A program made the translations under genes and the position numbers. Of a stretch of DNA of 64,000 nt, positions 25,334 to 33,889 are shown piece by piece. The notes under the pieces were generated by a model. The model was not told the origin of the DNA. It saw nothing but the letters and a program-made list of their open reading frames with translations, and searched no databases. How positions within the stretch are numbered: the stretch's first letter is position 1; each line of letters opens with the position of its first letter. The stretch comes from Calothrix brevissima NIES-22. GTDB taxonomy: Bacteria > Cyanobacteriota > Cyanobacteriia > Cyanobacteriales > Nostocaceae. The DNA lies in NCBI RefSeq assembly GCF_002367995.1, contig NZ_AP018207.1, forward strand, positions 6,522,646 to 6,586,645, written 5' to 3'.

Positions 25334-26897
25334 AATATCGCAAATTATAACTGTCTTGGTATTTGGCAATATATTCGGCATTATGCATTTCTATAGAATT
25401 TAATAATTTATTAGGAAATTGTTTTGGTGAATATGTCGGTTGATACCAAGGTTGATTATTAAAGTAATCTTGTATGCCCGGAGTATCAAACTTTCTACCA
25501 TGAATAGCAAATACCCAATTACGCATAATATCTAATTCAAAACCATCTTTCCCCGCTAAATCTGCATCAGTTACATATCTTTGAGAAAGCCAAGAATAAT
25601 CGTTAGTTGTAGCGTTATTAGTTGGTGATGTATATGTATTTGTAGAACCTGAAAATGTCGGGGTAGGAGTTGGAGTGGCGTTCCCCGAAGGGGTTGCCGT
25701 AGGTATCGCTTGCGGTGTTACAGTAGGTTGAGCGATGGGAGATGGCGAACTAGTGGGAGTTTGTGCAATTGGAGATGTCGCATTTGATGAGGTGTTTGTC
25801 GGTGTTACCGTTGTATGGACTACTTGTTGAGTAGGTTTTAACACCTGACTCAGAATTGCAGAAGCACCAATTAATCCTCCAGCAATTAAACCACCCATAA
25901 TAAAAGCGTTGCGATTATTACTTTCAGTTTTTGGCGGTTCAGTTTTTGGCGGTTCAGTTTTTGGCGGTTCGGTTCTTGGCGGTTCCGTTATCGCCCCAGG
26001 ACTCACAGGAACCGTTGGCGCTAGTGGTGCAGAATTCACCTGCGGTTGGTAGAATGGTTGCGTTGGTGCAATGGAGTTAGATATGCTCTGTAAAGCATCT
26101 AGCATCGCTCTAGCAGTAGGATAGCGATCGCGGGGATGATAAGCGATCGCGCGATCGATAATCTCTGCCATCATTGGGCTAATATGACTAGCATATTGTC
26201 GCCAAATAATCTCTGCTGTATGGGGATCTGTTTCTATTTGCTGCGGTTGTCTCCCTGTCAGCAAATAAATTACCGTCATCCCCACACTATATAAATCGCT
26301 AGAATAAACCGGTCTACCTGCGGCTTGTTCGCTAGGCATAAATCCTGGTGTACCAATCACAATTGAACTGGTAGGATTTCCTTGAGAATTTACCACCGTT
26401 CCCATCGACTCCCGCACCGCCCCAAAATCAATCAGCACGGGTTTACCGTCACGATGGCGGATAATAATATTATCTGGTTTAATATCTCGGTGAACAATAT
26501 ATTTACCGTGAACGTATTCTAATACAGGTAACAAATTTAGCAATAATTCTTGTACAGCCCCTTCACTAAATAAACCTTGGTGTTGTACCTTCCCTGTTAA
26601 AGTATCTCCCTCCACCCATTCTTGCACCAGATAAAATTGTTCGCTTGCTTCAAAATAGGCATATAAAGTTGGGATTTGATCAGTCGCACCGCCCAGAGTT
26701 TCTAAAATCGCCGCTTCTCGTTGAAACCGTTCTTGCACCAGTTGATAAATCTGGGGATTATTTTGAATCGGTCTGAGTTGTTTTACCACACAACGGCGCT
26801 TTGAGGGCATATAAGTATCCTCTGCAAGATACGTTTCCCCAAAACCACCAGCACCCAACGTGCGGATAACTTGATAGCGATCGTTCAACAGGTTCAT
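25323..26897 (-). CDS. Ser/Thr kinase with YARHG-like outer domain
   Basis: 524 residues. Kinase domain 1-270: GAGGFGETYLAED, CVVKQLRP, HRDIKPDNIIIR, DFGAVRES, GTPGFMPSEQAAG. The juxtamembrane linker carries a PPKTE repeat (four units). One membrane helix (AFIMGGLIAGGLIGASAIL) is followed by a Thr/Pro/Ser-rich stretch. The last 85 residues (DLAGKDGFELDIMRNWVFAIHG, then FNNQPWYQP) fit the YARHG domain, a small extracellular module. Same plan as the kinases at 16545 and 19950 with a third outer domain. Confidence 0.9.
   Translation of the reverse strand: MNLLNDRYQVIRTLGAGGFGETYLAEDTYMPSKRRCVVKQLRPIQNNPQIYQLVQERFQREAAILETLGGATDQIPTLYAYFEASEQFYLVQEWVEGDTLTGKVQHQGLFSEGAVQELLLNLLPVLEYVHGKYIVHRDIKPDNIIIRHRDGKPVLIDFGAVRESMGTVVNSQGNPTSSIVIGTPGFMPSEQAAGRPVYSSDLYSVGMTVIYLLTGRQPQQIETDPHTAEIIWRQYASHISPMMAEIIDRAIAYHPRDRYPTARAMLDALQSISNSIAPTQPFYQPQVNSAPLAPTVPVSPGAITEPPRTEPPKTEPPKTEPPKTESNNRNAFIMGGLIAGGLIGASAILSQVLKPTQQVVHTTVTPTNTSSNATSPIAQTPTSSPSPIAQPTVTPQAIPTATPSGNATPTPTPTFSGSTNTYTSPTNNATTNDYSWLSQRYVTDADLAGKDGFELDIMRNWVFAIHGRKFDTPGIQDYFNNQPWYQPTYSPKQFPNKLLNSIEMHNAEYIAKYQDSYNLRYFKK
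25921..25990 (-). repeat. 15-bp coding repeat (PPKTE units)
   Basis: GGCGGTTCAGTTTTT is repeated about four times in the kinase gene, giving the PPKTE repeat in the linker before the membrane helix. Copy number could vary. Confidence 0.85.
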
Positions 26898-27503
26898 GGT
26901 AATTTGTAATTAAAAAACATCAGATGGATTTAGCTCCCCGACTTTTTTAAAAAACCAGGTATCTAAGTATTTTATGCCCTAGACTAACGCACTTATAATA
27001 ATCGATACTAACAAGTTGAATATCTGTGAGCTAGGGTACTTTTACCTGTTGAGCCTGAAAACCCACTCGCAGACCAAATTTACCATGATATTTGAGGTAT
27101 CTTAACCACCACTAGGGACTGCTTTCAAACTCTAAATTAGACTTCAATGTAGGTTGGGGAGCCACTGCGTTGGACGGGTTTCCCGGCTCCCTCAGTGGCG
27201 TTTGAGGAACGTAGACGCGGAGCGGCTTCCCGCAGGGTAACCCAACATCCCAACGCCTACGCATCTGTCGCATTCTTTTTTAAAATTGGTATTAGATATA
27301 TGTAGGACTTACGCAATAACTCTCCCAAACTCTCTTTACTACCCTTCGGGTTCTCCTTTGGAGTCCGTGGTTCGTTTTTTCATGATTTTGCGTAAGTCCT
27401 GATATGAAATGAATCTCTTTCTCGCTCAATTTTGACTAGCTTAATTACGTGACAGAAACATTTACCATCTGCACGCGAGTCACCTGTAAGCCTATGAATT
27501 AAA
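26898..27503. other. Repeat-rich gap upstream of the YARHG kinase
   Basis: Holds part of a GGGAGCCACTGCGTTGGACGG block (27155-27260) with CGCGGAGCGGCTTCCCG, a fragment of the ATACCAATT MITE end near 27266-27294, and a complete MITE at 27304-27400. No gene was found. Confidence 0.6.
27304..27400. mobile_element. 97-bp MITE with AGGACTTACGCAA ends
   Basis: AGGACTTACGCAA at 27304-27316 and its exact complement at 27388-27400. Ends match the element in the DUF2887 gene, but the interior (CTCTCCCAAACTC, TTCGGGTTCTCC) is different, so the two share only tips. Confidence 0.85.
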
Positions 27504-27722
27504 TTATTTGTCCTGCTTGGCTTTTTTGATTATTTGCAAGTAGACATTAATTTCATTAACTTCTACATCATGTTCAACTCTCGTTACTTTCCAGTTCTCC
27601 TTTTTTAGATAAACTTCCTCTCCCAGTCTGGGAATAAATTGTAAATCATAAAATTTTTTGAGGAAATCTTTTTGGTTCTCTTCCCATAAAATTACTTTGG
27701 CTCCTTCTTTGCTCATAGTCAT
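27504..27722 (-). CDS. Small hypothetical protein
   Basis: 72 residues, charged and soluble (AKVILWEENQKDFLKKFYDLQ, IPRLGEEVYLKKENWKVTRVEHDVEVNEINVYLQIIKK). The C-terminal half looks like a compact beta barrel. AAGGAT lies before the ATG. Family not recognised. Confidence 0.6.
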   Translation of the reverse strand: MTMSKEGAKVILWEENQKDFLKKFYDLQFIPRLGEEVYLKKENWKVTRVEHDVEVNEINVYLQIIKKAKQDK

Positions 27723-27917
27723 AGTTTATCCTTACTTTGTAACTTAATTTCAGTCAGTAATTTAATGACATACATCCAGGCAGTTTATCTTAATAATTCA
27801 ACTCAATAGTGTAGTTCAAACCACATTATTTCCTAACACCTATATCCTCTGTGTGTTATTCGCTCTCAAACTACAGTGAAGATACTCAATATTTTTTCTA
27901 ACAATTTCAATATAGTA

Positions 27918-28018
27918 ATACCAATTGGAAAAAAGAATGCGACAGATTGTAGGGGCACTGGCACTGCCATGCCCTCTAGAATATTTTAATGTGTTGCAAA
28001 CATTATTTGAATTGGTAT
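27918..28018. mobile_element. 101-bp MITE with ATACCAATT ends (copy 2)
   Basis: Inverted copy of 15381-15481: ATACCAATT at 27918, AATTGGTAT ending 28018. It shares the core AGGGGCACTGGCACTGCC. The remaining 27723-28111 shows no gene. Confidence 0.85.
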
Positions 28019-28111
28019 TTAAAAAAATAGCGATCGCATTTATTTTTATATATGAAAAACCATCATTATTAAAGCATGAAAAATTATTGAAACTGGAGTT
28101 AAGAGAAATCA

Positions 28112-28145
28112 AAACAAAAAAAGGAGCCAAATAATGTGGCTCCTC
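28112..28145 (-). terminator. Intrinsic terminator of the ribosomal operon
   Basis: On the minus strand AGGAGCCA and TGGCTCCT pair around a 7-base loop, followed at once by a run of seven T. It lies 27 bases past the rplL stop. Confidence 0.92.
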
Positions 28146-28172
28146 AATCAACAACAGGTTTTAAAAACTGGA

Positions 28173-28559
28173 TTACTTCACAGTTACCTTACCACCAGCT
28201 TCTTCGATGCGCTTCTTAGCATCTTCAGCAGCTTCCTTAGCAATACCTTCCTTAACAGGCTTGGGTGCTGCTTCCACCAAATCTTTGGCTTCTTTCAAAC
28301 CTAAGCCAGTGATTTCGCGAACAATCTTCAGTACAGCAATCTTCTTGTCAGCAGGTACAGATTCGAGAATTACGTCGAATTCTGTCTTCTCTTCAACTAC
28401 TTCAGCAACAGGTGCAACACCAGGAGCTGCGATCGCTACGCCAACAGGTGCAGCTGCGCTAACGCCAAAAGCTTCTTCAATTTGCTTAACTAATTCAGCA
28501 GCTTCTAACAAAGTCAAAGATTTCAACTGTTCTAAAATGTTATCGGTTGTAGCAGACAT
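28173..28559 (-). CDS. rplL: 50S ribosomal protein L7/L12
   Basis: 128 residues. N-terminal dimerisation domain, the Ala/Val/Pro hinge ([19 protein letters not shown]) and the C-terminal factor-binding domain [38 protein letters not shown]. It forms the flexible stalk that recruits GTPase factors. Last gene of the cluster, 118 bases after rplJ; TTTTGAC/GTCAGTT repeats fill that gap. Confidence 0.98.
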   Translation of the reverse strand: MSATTDNILEQLKSLTLLEAAELVKQIEEAFGVSAAAPVGVAIAAPGVAPVAEVVEEKTEFDVILESVPADKKIAVLKIVREITGLGLKEAKDLVEAAPKPVKEGIAKEAAEDAKKRIEEAGGKVTVK

Positions 28560-28677
28560 TGATATAACTCCTATGATGTTTGTTTTCGTTATTTGTCAGT
28601 TGTCAGTTGTCAGTTGTCAAAAACTACTCTACTTTTGACTTTTGACTTTTGACTTTTGACTTTTGACTGTTGAGTGT

Positions 28678-29229
28678 CTATTCGCCAGCACTATCGGCAC
28701 TATCGCCTTTCTCTGCATCAGCAACTGCTTGCAATGCACGCGCCAGTGAACCAGGAACTTCGTTGATACCCACAGCAATCTTGGTAGCCAAAGCGTTGAT
28801 GGCTCCAGCAATTTGACCCATGAGTTGTTCCTTAGATGGCAAGTCTCCTAGAGCCTTGACATCAGGTTCTTTCAACAAGCGACCTTCCATGACGCCGCCG
28901 CGAAGTTCTGTCTTCTTGGTGGCTTTTTGGAAATCTTGGTAAGCCTTAATTGCCGAAGAGAAATCGTCTTTAACTAGCAAAAAGGCAGAAGACCCTTTGA
29001 GCAGTTCTGACAATGGTTGCCATTGCTCTTGATCTTGAATGGCAATGCCCATCAGGGTGTTCTTTGTTACCTTACATACAGTGCCGCTAGGACGCAGCCG
29101 CCTACGTAAGTCTGTGATTTCAGCCACAGTTAACCCCTGATAATCAATTACCAGTGCCAGAGTTGACTCGCTCAAAGTTTCTTTGAGGTCAGCAACTATC
29201 TCTTGTTTGTTTTCTAGCGTTCTACCCAT
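28678..29229 (-). CDS. rplJ: 50S ribosomal protein L10
   Basis: 183 residues, beginning [42 protein letters not shown], with the L7/L12-binding helix near the C-terminus. It anchors the L7/L12 stalk to 23S rRNA. The C-terminal [16 protein letters not shown] is a short acidic tail. A long leader with a hairpin (29302-29334) precedes it, as expected for autoregulation. Confidence 0.98.
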   Translation of the reverse strand: MGRTLENKQEIVADLKETLSESTLALVIDYQGLTVAEITDLRRRLRPSGTVCKVTKNTLMGIAIQDQEQWQPLSELLKGSSAFLLVKDDFSSAIKAYQDFQKATKKTELRGGVMEGRLLKEPDVKALGDLPSKEQLMGQIAGAINALATKIAVGINEVPGSLARALQAVADAEKGDSADSAGE

Positions 29230-29301
29230 CTTTTATTTCACCTCCCAGAGCAAAATCATCGATTTTCCCTACTGTTGTGTTTTGTTCTGACCAACTCAAA
29301 C

Positions 29302-29334
29302 AATAAACCCCAGCTGGGACAGCCGGGGTTTATT
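29302..29334 (-). promoter_or_regulatory. Hairpin in the rplA-rplJ gap, possible L10 leader or attenuator
   Basis: AATAAACCCC at 29302-29311 is exactly complemented at 29325-29334, with CAGCTGGGACAGCCG in the loop. The 327-base gap (29230-29556) otherwise holds TTGTCAGTTGTCAG and GACTAAT heptamer arrays (29466-29553). Position fits an L10/L12 control leader; its structure was not computed. Confidence 0.55.
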
Positions 29335-29556
29335 AGCAAGTCTGTTGTTGCCATAGTCATCACACTATTACTAGCGGTATTTAAGGCAATTTAGAGTTGC
29401 AACCTCGGCAGGATATTAAGCCATAGGCCCCTGCTGTCTTTGGCTGTGTTTATTTAGCTTTACTTGTCAATTGTCAGTCGTCAGTTGTCAGTTGTCAGTT
29501 GTCTTTTGCTATTACAAATGACTAATGACTAATGACTAATGACTAATGACCAATGA

Positions 29557-30273
29557 TTATGCTGCTTCGGTCAGTTTTAAATCCCGTAGGGCACTGATAT
29601 CGACTTTAATAGAGGGCCCCATTGTGGAAGACACATAAACTGTGCGCCAATAACGACCTTTGGCACCTGAAGGGCGGTTACGGTCAATCGTCTCTTGTAA
29701 CGCCTTCAGGTTGACTAACAAATCTTCTGGCGAGAACGATGCCTTACCAAACATAACATGGACGATGCCTGTTCTGTCGGCCCGGAATTCTAATTTACCA
29801 GCTTTGAATTCTGCGATCGCACTGGCTACGTCAAATGTCACCGTACCACCTTTGGGTGATGGCATCAAGCCTCTGGGCCCGAGCAATTTACCCAACTTCG
29901 CTACCTGTGGCATGACATCTGGTGTCGCAATCAGCTTGTCAAAGTCCATTCTGCCTTTTTGGATTTCGTCAATCAGCTCTTCTGAACCAACGACATCCGC
30001 ACCAGCATTACTGGCTTCGTTAACTTTTTCACCTCTAGCAATTACTGCCACACGTACTTCTTGTCCTGTACCTTTGGGCAGTGCTACAGTTGTCCGCAAT
30101 TGTTGGTCTGTATACTTTGGATCTATCCCTAAGCGAATATGCGCTTCCGCCGCTTCAGGAAATTTTGCTGTTGCTGTTTCTTTCAGCAGTGCTAGCGCCT
30201 CTAAGGGTGCGTAATCTCTATCTTCTACTTTGTCCTGCAATGCCTGCAAGCGCCGTGATATTTTTTTTGCCAT
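29557..30273 (-). CDS. rplA: 50S ribosomal protein L1
   Basis: About 238 residues from [21 protein letters not shown], the normal L1 start; a longer frame from 30330 adds 19 atypical residues. The L1 signature [30 protein letters not shown] is present. It shapes the L1 stalk at the E site. Confidence 0.97.
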   Translation of the reverse strand: MAKKISRRLQALQDKVEDRDYAPLEALALLKETATAKFPEAAEAHIRLGIDPKYTDQQLRTTVALPKGTGQEVRVAVIARGEKVNEASNAGADVVGSEELIDEIQKGRMDFDKLIATPDVMPQVAKLGKLLGPRGLMPSPKGGTVTFDVASAIAEFKAGKLEFRADRTGIVHVMFGKASFSPEDLLVNLKALQETIDRNRPSGAKGRYWRTVYVSSTMGPSIKVDISALRDLKLTEAA

Positions 30274-30389
30274 TCTTCTCTCCTGGGGTACTTCCGAAGC
30301 TTCGCCTCTCCCCCGATAATTTTTTGTCAATTGTCAATTGTCAGTTGTCAGTTGTATTTTTTCTTCTACTAATGACTAATGACCAATGA

Positions 30390-30815
30390 CTAGTCTGCTA
30401 TGGTTACGCCCATATTCTTGGCAGTACCTTCGACAATCTTCATCGCCGCGTCGATATCGTTAGCGTTGAGGTCGGGTAGTTTGGTTTGAGCTATCTCTTG
30501 TAATTGCGCTCTGGTAATTTTACCAACTTTCTTTTTGTTGGGTTCGTTAGAGCCACGCTCAATTTTCGCTGCCTTGCGAATAAGTACTGATGCGGGTGGG
30601 GTCTTGAGTACAAATGTAAAACTCCGGTCTTCATAAACCGAGATTTCTACAGGAATTACCATCCCAGCTTGGTCTGCTGTTTTGGCGTTGTACTCTTTGC
30701 AGAACATCATAATGTTAACGCCATGTTGACCCAACGCAGGGCCTACTGGCGGTGCTGGGTTGGCTTTTCCAGCATTCAGGGCCAATTTAATGACCGCTAC
30801 TACTTTCTTTGCCAT
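30390..30815 (-). CDS. rplK: 50S ribosomal protein L11
   Basis: 141 residues: [40 protein letters not shown], then [13 protein letters not shown] and the C-terminal RNA-binding domain ending [10 protein letters not shown]. Part of the GTPase centre. Its start is 6 bases from the nusG stop. Between it and rplA are TCAATTGTCAGT-type repeats. Confidence 0.98.
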   Translation of the reverse strand: MAKKVVAVIKLALNAGKANPAPPVGPALGQHGVNIMMFCKEYNAKTADQAGMVIPVEISVYEDRSFTFVLKTPPASVLIRKAAKIERGSNEPNKKKVGKITRAQLQEIAQTKLPDLNANDIDAAMKIVEGTAKNMGVTIAD

Positions 30816-30821
30816 TTTTAT

Positions 30822-31454
30822 TTAACTCTGTTTCTCTACCTGATTAAATTCCAACTCTACTGGTGTATCTCGTCCAAAAATCGATAGCAAGGCTTTGAGC
30901 TTACTCCGTTCAGGAGAAACTTCAATTACCTCACCTTCAAAGTCTTTAAACGGCCCAGAAAGCACAACTATCTTATCACCAGTCGCCATATCAATTTTTA
31001 GAACTGGCTCCTGTTCGCTGGTTTGTTTGAAGATGCGCTCAACTTCTGAATGACCAAGGGGTACTGGCTTCACGTGACCGCGACCTTTGCCGGTGCCGCG
31101 TTTTTGTTCTGCTCCCACAAAATTAATTACATGGGAAGTGTTGCGCACTACCTGCCAAGTATCATCATTCATCACCATGCGCACCAATACATAACCAGGG
31201 AATACTTTTTCCTCTGTAGTTTGGCGACTGCCATCTTTACGGATTTTCACCGCCGGCGTGTGCGGAATCTCGACTTGGATAATTTTATCAGCCACATCAA
31301 AAGTTTGAATGCGCTGTTCCAAGTTTGTCTTGACACGTTTTTCACAGCCTGAGGCTACTTGCACCGCATACCACCGTGCTTCTTTGAGCGCTGCTTCTGC
31401 GGCTTCCTCTGACTGCAACGTCTGGTCATGTGGTTCGTCTGTTGCAAAAGTCAT
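30822..31454 (-). CDS. nusG: Transcription termination/antitermination factor NusG
   Basis: About 210 residues from MTFATDEPHDQTLQSEEAAE. The NGN domain (ARWYAVQVASGCEKRVKTNLEQRI, VFPGYVLVRM) is followed by a KOW domain (GDKIVVLSGPFKDFEGEVIEV). The ATG at 31454 overlaps the secE stop by one base (TGATG), which supports this start over 31478. Confidence 0.97.
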   Translation of the reverse strand: MTFATDEPHDQTLQSEEAAEAALKEARWYAVQVASGCEKRVKTNLEQRIQTFDVADKIIQVEIPHTPAVKIRKDGSRQTTEEKVFPGYVLVRMVMNDDTWQVVRNTSHVINFVGAEQKRGTGKGRGHVKPVPLGHSEVERIFKQTSEQEPVLKIDMATGDKIVVLSGPFKDFEGEVIEVSPERSKLKALLSIFGRDTPVELEFNQVEKQS

Positions 31455-31675
31455 CAGAACACCTGTTTTGCTGCCCACCCAAACAATCCATCGACCAAAT
31501 AGATCAAAGATGCGGATAATGTCACCATCAATAAAACAGCTGCTGATTCGCTCACCAGTTGTTTCCGACTAGGCCAGACAACTTTCTCAAGTTCTTCTTT
31601 GGTTCCTTGAAAAAAGTTATTTAAGGCTGACCCATTTGTGTTTTCTGGGATTTCCGCTTCATTTTTTTTGGCCAC
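31454..31675 (-). CDS. secE: Protein translocase subunit SecE
   Basis: 73 residues with the SecE pattern EELEKVVWPSRKQLVSESAAVLLMVTLSASLIYLVDGLFG: an amphipathic surface helix, then one membrane helix. The short one-helix form is usual in cyanobacteria. Stop overlaps the nusG start. Confidence 0.97.
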   Translation of the reverse strand: MAKKNEAEIPENTNGSALNNFFQGTKEELEKVVWPSRKQLVSESAAVLLMVTLSASLIYLVDGLFGWAAKQVF

Positions 31676-31863
31676 AGCCGTTTATCCCCCCGTTGTCTCT
31701 AGAGCTAGAAGCTACTAATTGTGATTCAGGTTTACAGCTTGAGTCAATCCCAACTTAAATCTGGAAGCAAAAAAGCTGCAAAATAATTATACCCGAAATC
31801 ACCACTACTAGCTGCTATGTTAGCAGCTGTATTGATATTCCGGGCTGTGTTTTTTGCTTTTGA

Positions 31864-31936
31864 GCGCGCCCTGGAGGACTTGAACCCCCGACATCAGGTT
31901 TTGGAGACCTGCGTTCTACCAACTGAACTAAGAGCG
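31864..31936 (-). tRNA. trnW: tRNA-Trp (anticodon CCA)
   Basis: Minus-strand cloverleaf: acceptor GCGCTCT/AGGGCGC, D arm TTAGTTCAGTTGGTAGA, anticodon arm CAGGTCTCCAAAACCTG with CCA, T arm GGGGGTTCAAGTCCTCC, discriminator G. CCA tail is not encoded. It lies between rplS and secE, as in other cyanobacteria. Confidence 0.97.
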
Positions 31937-32089
31937 CACAAGCTGTCTTTGAGTCAGTTATTGCGTTGAACTCATTTATTAGTTTAACGCAATTCCGGAT
32001 CTAATCATACCTTACTTTTGTCTGGAATGCAAGTGAGCGGCAGATGCCGCTTTTTAATGCTCACTTCTCCCATACTTCGTAATTATAAA

Positions 32090-32452
32090 TTACAAAGGGC
32101 GATCGAAGCGTTGCTTAATCCGAGTGGCTTTACCAACACGTTGACGGAGATAGTACAGTTTAGCGCGACGTACTTTACCACGGCGCATGACTTTAATACT
32201 ATCGATCCTTGGAGAATGTACCAGGAATACCCGCTCAACGCCTACGCCTTGAAATACCCGACGGACTGTAATTGTCTCGTTGATACCACCATTACGTTTG
32301 GCAATGACTACGCCTTCATAAGGTTGGACGCGGTATTTCTCACCTTCTTTAATTTTGACACCGACTTTAACTGTATCGCCGACATAAATATCGGGCAGAT
32401 TAGATTTTAGCTGTTCCCCTTCAATGGAACGGATGATCTCTTGAGCGTTCAT
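32090..32452 (-). CDS. rplS: 50S ribosomal protein L19
   Basis: 120 residues, full L19: [59 protein letters not shown], then [20 protein letters not shown] and [20 protein letters not shown]. Sits ahead of tRNA-Trp on the same strand. Confidence 0.98.
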   Translation of the reverse strand: MNAQEIIRSIEGEQLKSNLPDIYVGDTVKVGVKIKEGEKYRVQPYEGVVIAKRNGGINETITVRRVFQGVGVERVFLVHSPRIDSIKVMRRGKVRRAKLYYLRQRVGKATRIKQRFDRPL

Positions 32453-32697
32453 TGCCTGTCTGCTTTAAAAAACTCACGATCATCAATCATAAATCTATTC
32501 CAGCCTGAGAGTCCAGTAGTTGGATATGGATGATTTTACTTCACCCTAACTACCACAGATAAAAATTATTACATAAGTATTATGGCTACTAATTTAGTAA
32601 AAGGTTACATAAAGCACATTAATTTACTAGTATTTAAGGGATTGACAAAGTGATGAAATGACGAATAGCGAAGATATTATTAGTGATATTTCTTCTA

Positions 32698-32730
32698 CTG
32701 ACCACTGACTACTGACCACTGACTATTAAC
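32698..32730 (+). repeat. ACTGACC heptamer array
   Basis: ACTGACCACTGACTACTGACC repeats just upstream of the glycosyltransferase start. Confidence 0.85.
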
Positions 32731-32736
32731 AAAATT

Positions 32737-33684
32737 ATGAAATTTAGTGTAGTTATAACTACTTATAATCGTTTAAATTTACTCAAACGAGCCATTACAT
32801 CAGCACTTAACCAAACGATTCCTTGTGAGGTTGTGGTTGCTGATGACTGTTCCTCTGATGAAACGGAAAATTATCTTAAAAGCTTAGGTAACTCTGTGGT
32901 TTACCATCGCAATACGATAAATCAAGGTCATGCTGGGACGGTAAATTTTGGTGTGGAAAAAGCTAGCGGCGACTGGATTAAGTTTTTAGATGATGATGAT
33001 TATCTTGCGCCTAATTGTCTAGAAGAGATGGCAAAGGCTATTTCACTTCATCCTACCGCAGTTATCTGTTCTTGTATTGCGGCTCAGGTAGATAGTAATG
33101 GTGTGGAACTCAGCCGTACCCCAAAATTTGGTACGGGGTTGGCTTTATCTATTCCTCAAGCTGATATTCATTACGGTATGCTTTTGGAATTGGTACCTTT
33201 TGGTACACCAGTGCAAGTAGCTTGCTCGCGGAATGCGTTTTTGCAATCTGGTGGTTGGGATTCTCAACTTGATGCTAACTGTGATGATATTGATTCTTGG
33301 ATTCGGATTGCCCAGTTTGGCGATGCTATCTTTTTAAATCAAAGTCTTGCTTACCGGACAATTTGGCCTGGTGCTTATAATCAAAAGTTGTCTTTATTTA
33401 AACGCTTAGAGACTAATATTTTAATGAAAGAAAAGATTTATGCGTTAGTTAATCAAAAGCATCGATCGCATCTACCCAAGTTGGAGAATACTAAAAATTA
33501 TCTCGTATTACATTGGTCTATTGTCGCTTTACAGCAAAGACAGTTAAAGGTATTTTTCTCGATGGTATATCCAGCAATTTTTTCGCCTGTGGCTTGGTGG
33601 ATGTTGTTGACTGCTGTCGTATCGCGGCGTTTAAATCGTCCTAATTCTCGGCTGCAAAAGTTGGTGTTAGGGACTAGGGGCTAG
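32737..33684 (+). CDS. Family 2 glycosyltransferase
   Basis: 315 residues. GT-A fold landmarks: KFSVVITTYNRLNLLKRAITSALNQT at the N-terminus, DDCSSDETENYL, and the metal-binding KFLDDDDYLAPN near residue 90. A weak hydrophobic stretch near residues 275-295 (FFSMVYPAIFSPVAWWMLLTAVV) may touch the membrane. Donor and acceptor are unknown. No polysaccharide cluster surrounds it. The last codons merge into a GGGCTAG array. Confidence 0.9.
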   Translation: MKFSVVITTYNRLNLLKRAITSALNQTIPCEVVVADDCSSDETENYLKSLGNSVVYHRNTINQGHAGTVNFGVEKASGDWIKFLDDDDYLAPNCLEEMAKAISLHPTAVICSCIAAQVDSNGVELSRTPKFGTGLALSIPQADIHYGMLLELVPFGTPVQVACSRNAFLQSGGWDSQLDANCDDIDSWIRIAQFGDAIFLNQSLAYRTIWPGAYNQKLSLFKRLETNILMKEKIYALVNQKHRSHLPKLENTKNYLVLHWSIVALQQRQLKVFFSMVYPAIFSPVAWWMLLTAVVSRRLNRPNSRLQKLVLGTRG

Positions 33685-33705
33685 GGGCTAGGGGCTAGGG
33701 GCTAG
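33672..33705 (+). repeat. GGGGCTA heptamer array at a gene end
   Basis: About four GGGGCTA units begin inside the last codons of the glycosyltransferase and run past its stop. Confidence 0.85.
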
Positions 33706-33767
33706 GAAAGAGATTTTTTGATAAATGGCTGTCTTGGCTAACTTCTTACCTCTGTGTCTCTGTCTGG

Positions 33768-33805
33768 AAAAGTTCTGAGCGCCGGCTTCCGGCGCTCAGA
33801 CTTTT
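33768..33805. terminator. Strong GC hairpin between convergent genes
   Basis: TCTGAGCGCCGG at 33774-33785 pairs exactly with 33789-33800 around a 3-base loop; AAAAG before and CTTTT after lengthen the stem. It may end the glycosyltransferase transcript. Confidence 0.7.
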
Positions 33806-33889
33806 CGCTGTGTCCTCTGTGGTTAAATCAATTATTTGAACCGCAGAGAACGCAGAGTGCGCAGAGAGAATATTAGGAATTAGTGAGAT

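Noticed and set aside
27027-27130. Remnant of a formylglycine-generating-enzyme-like protein on the minus strand
   Set aside because: The minus strand reads FGLRVGFQAQ near 27070, which hints at such a C-terminus, but stops occur and the match is too short.
30822-31675. Frameshift between secE and nusG
   Set aside because: The one-base overlap (TGATG) is a normal coupled stop/start when nusG begins at 31454.
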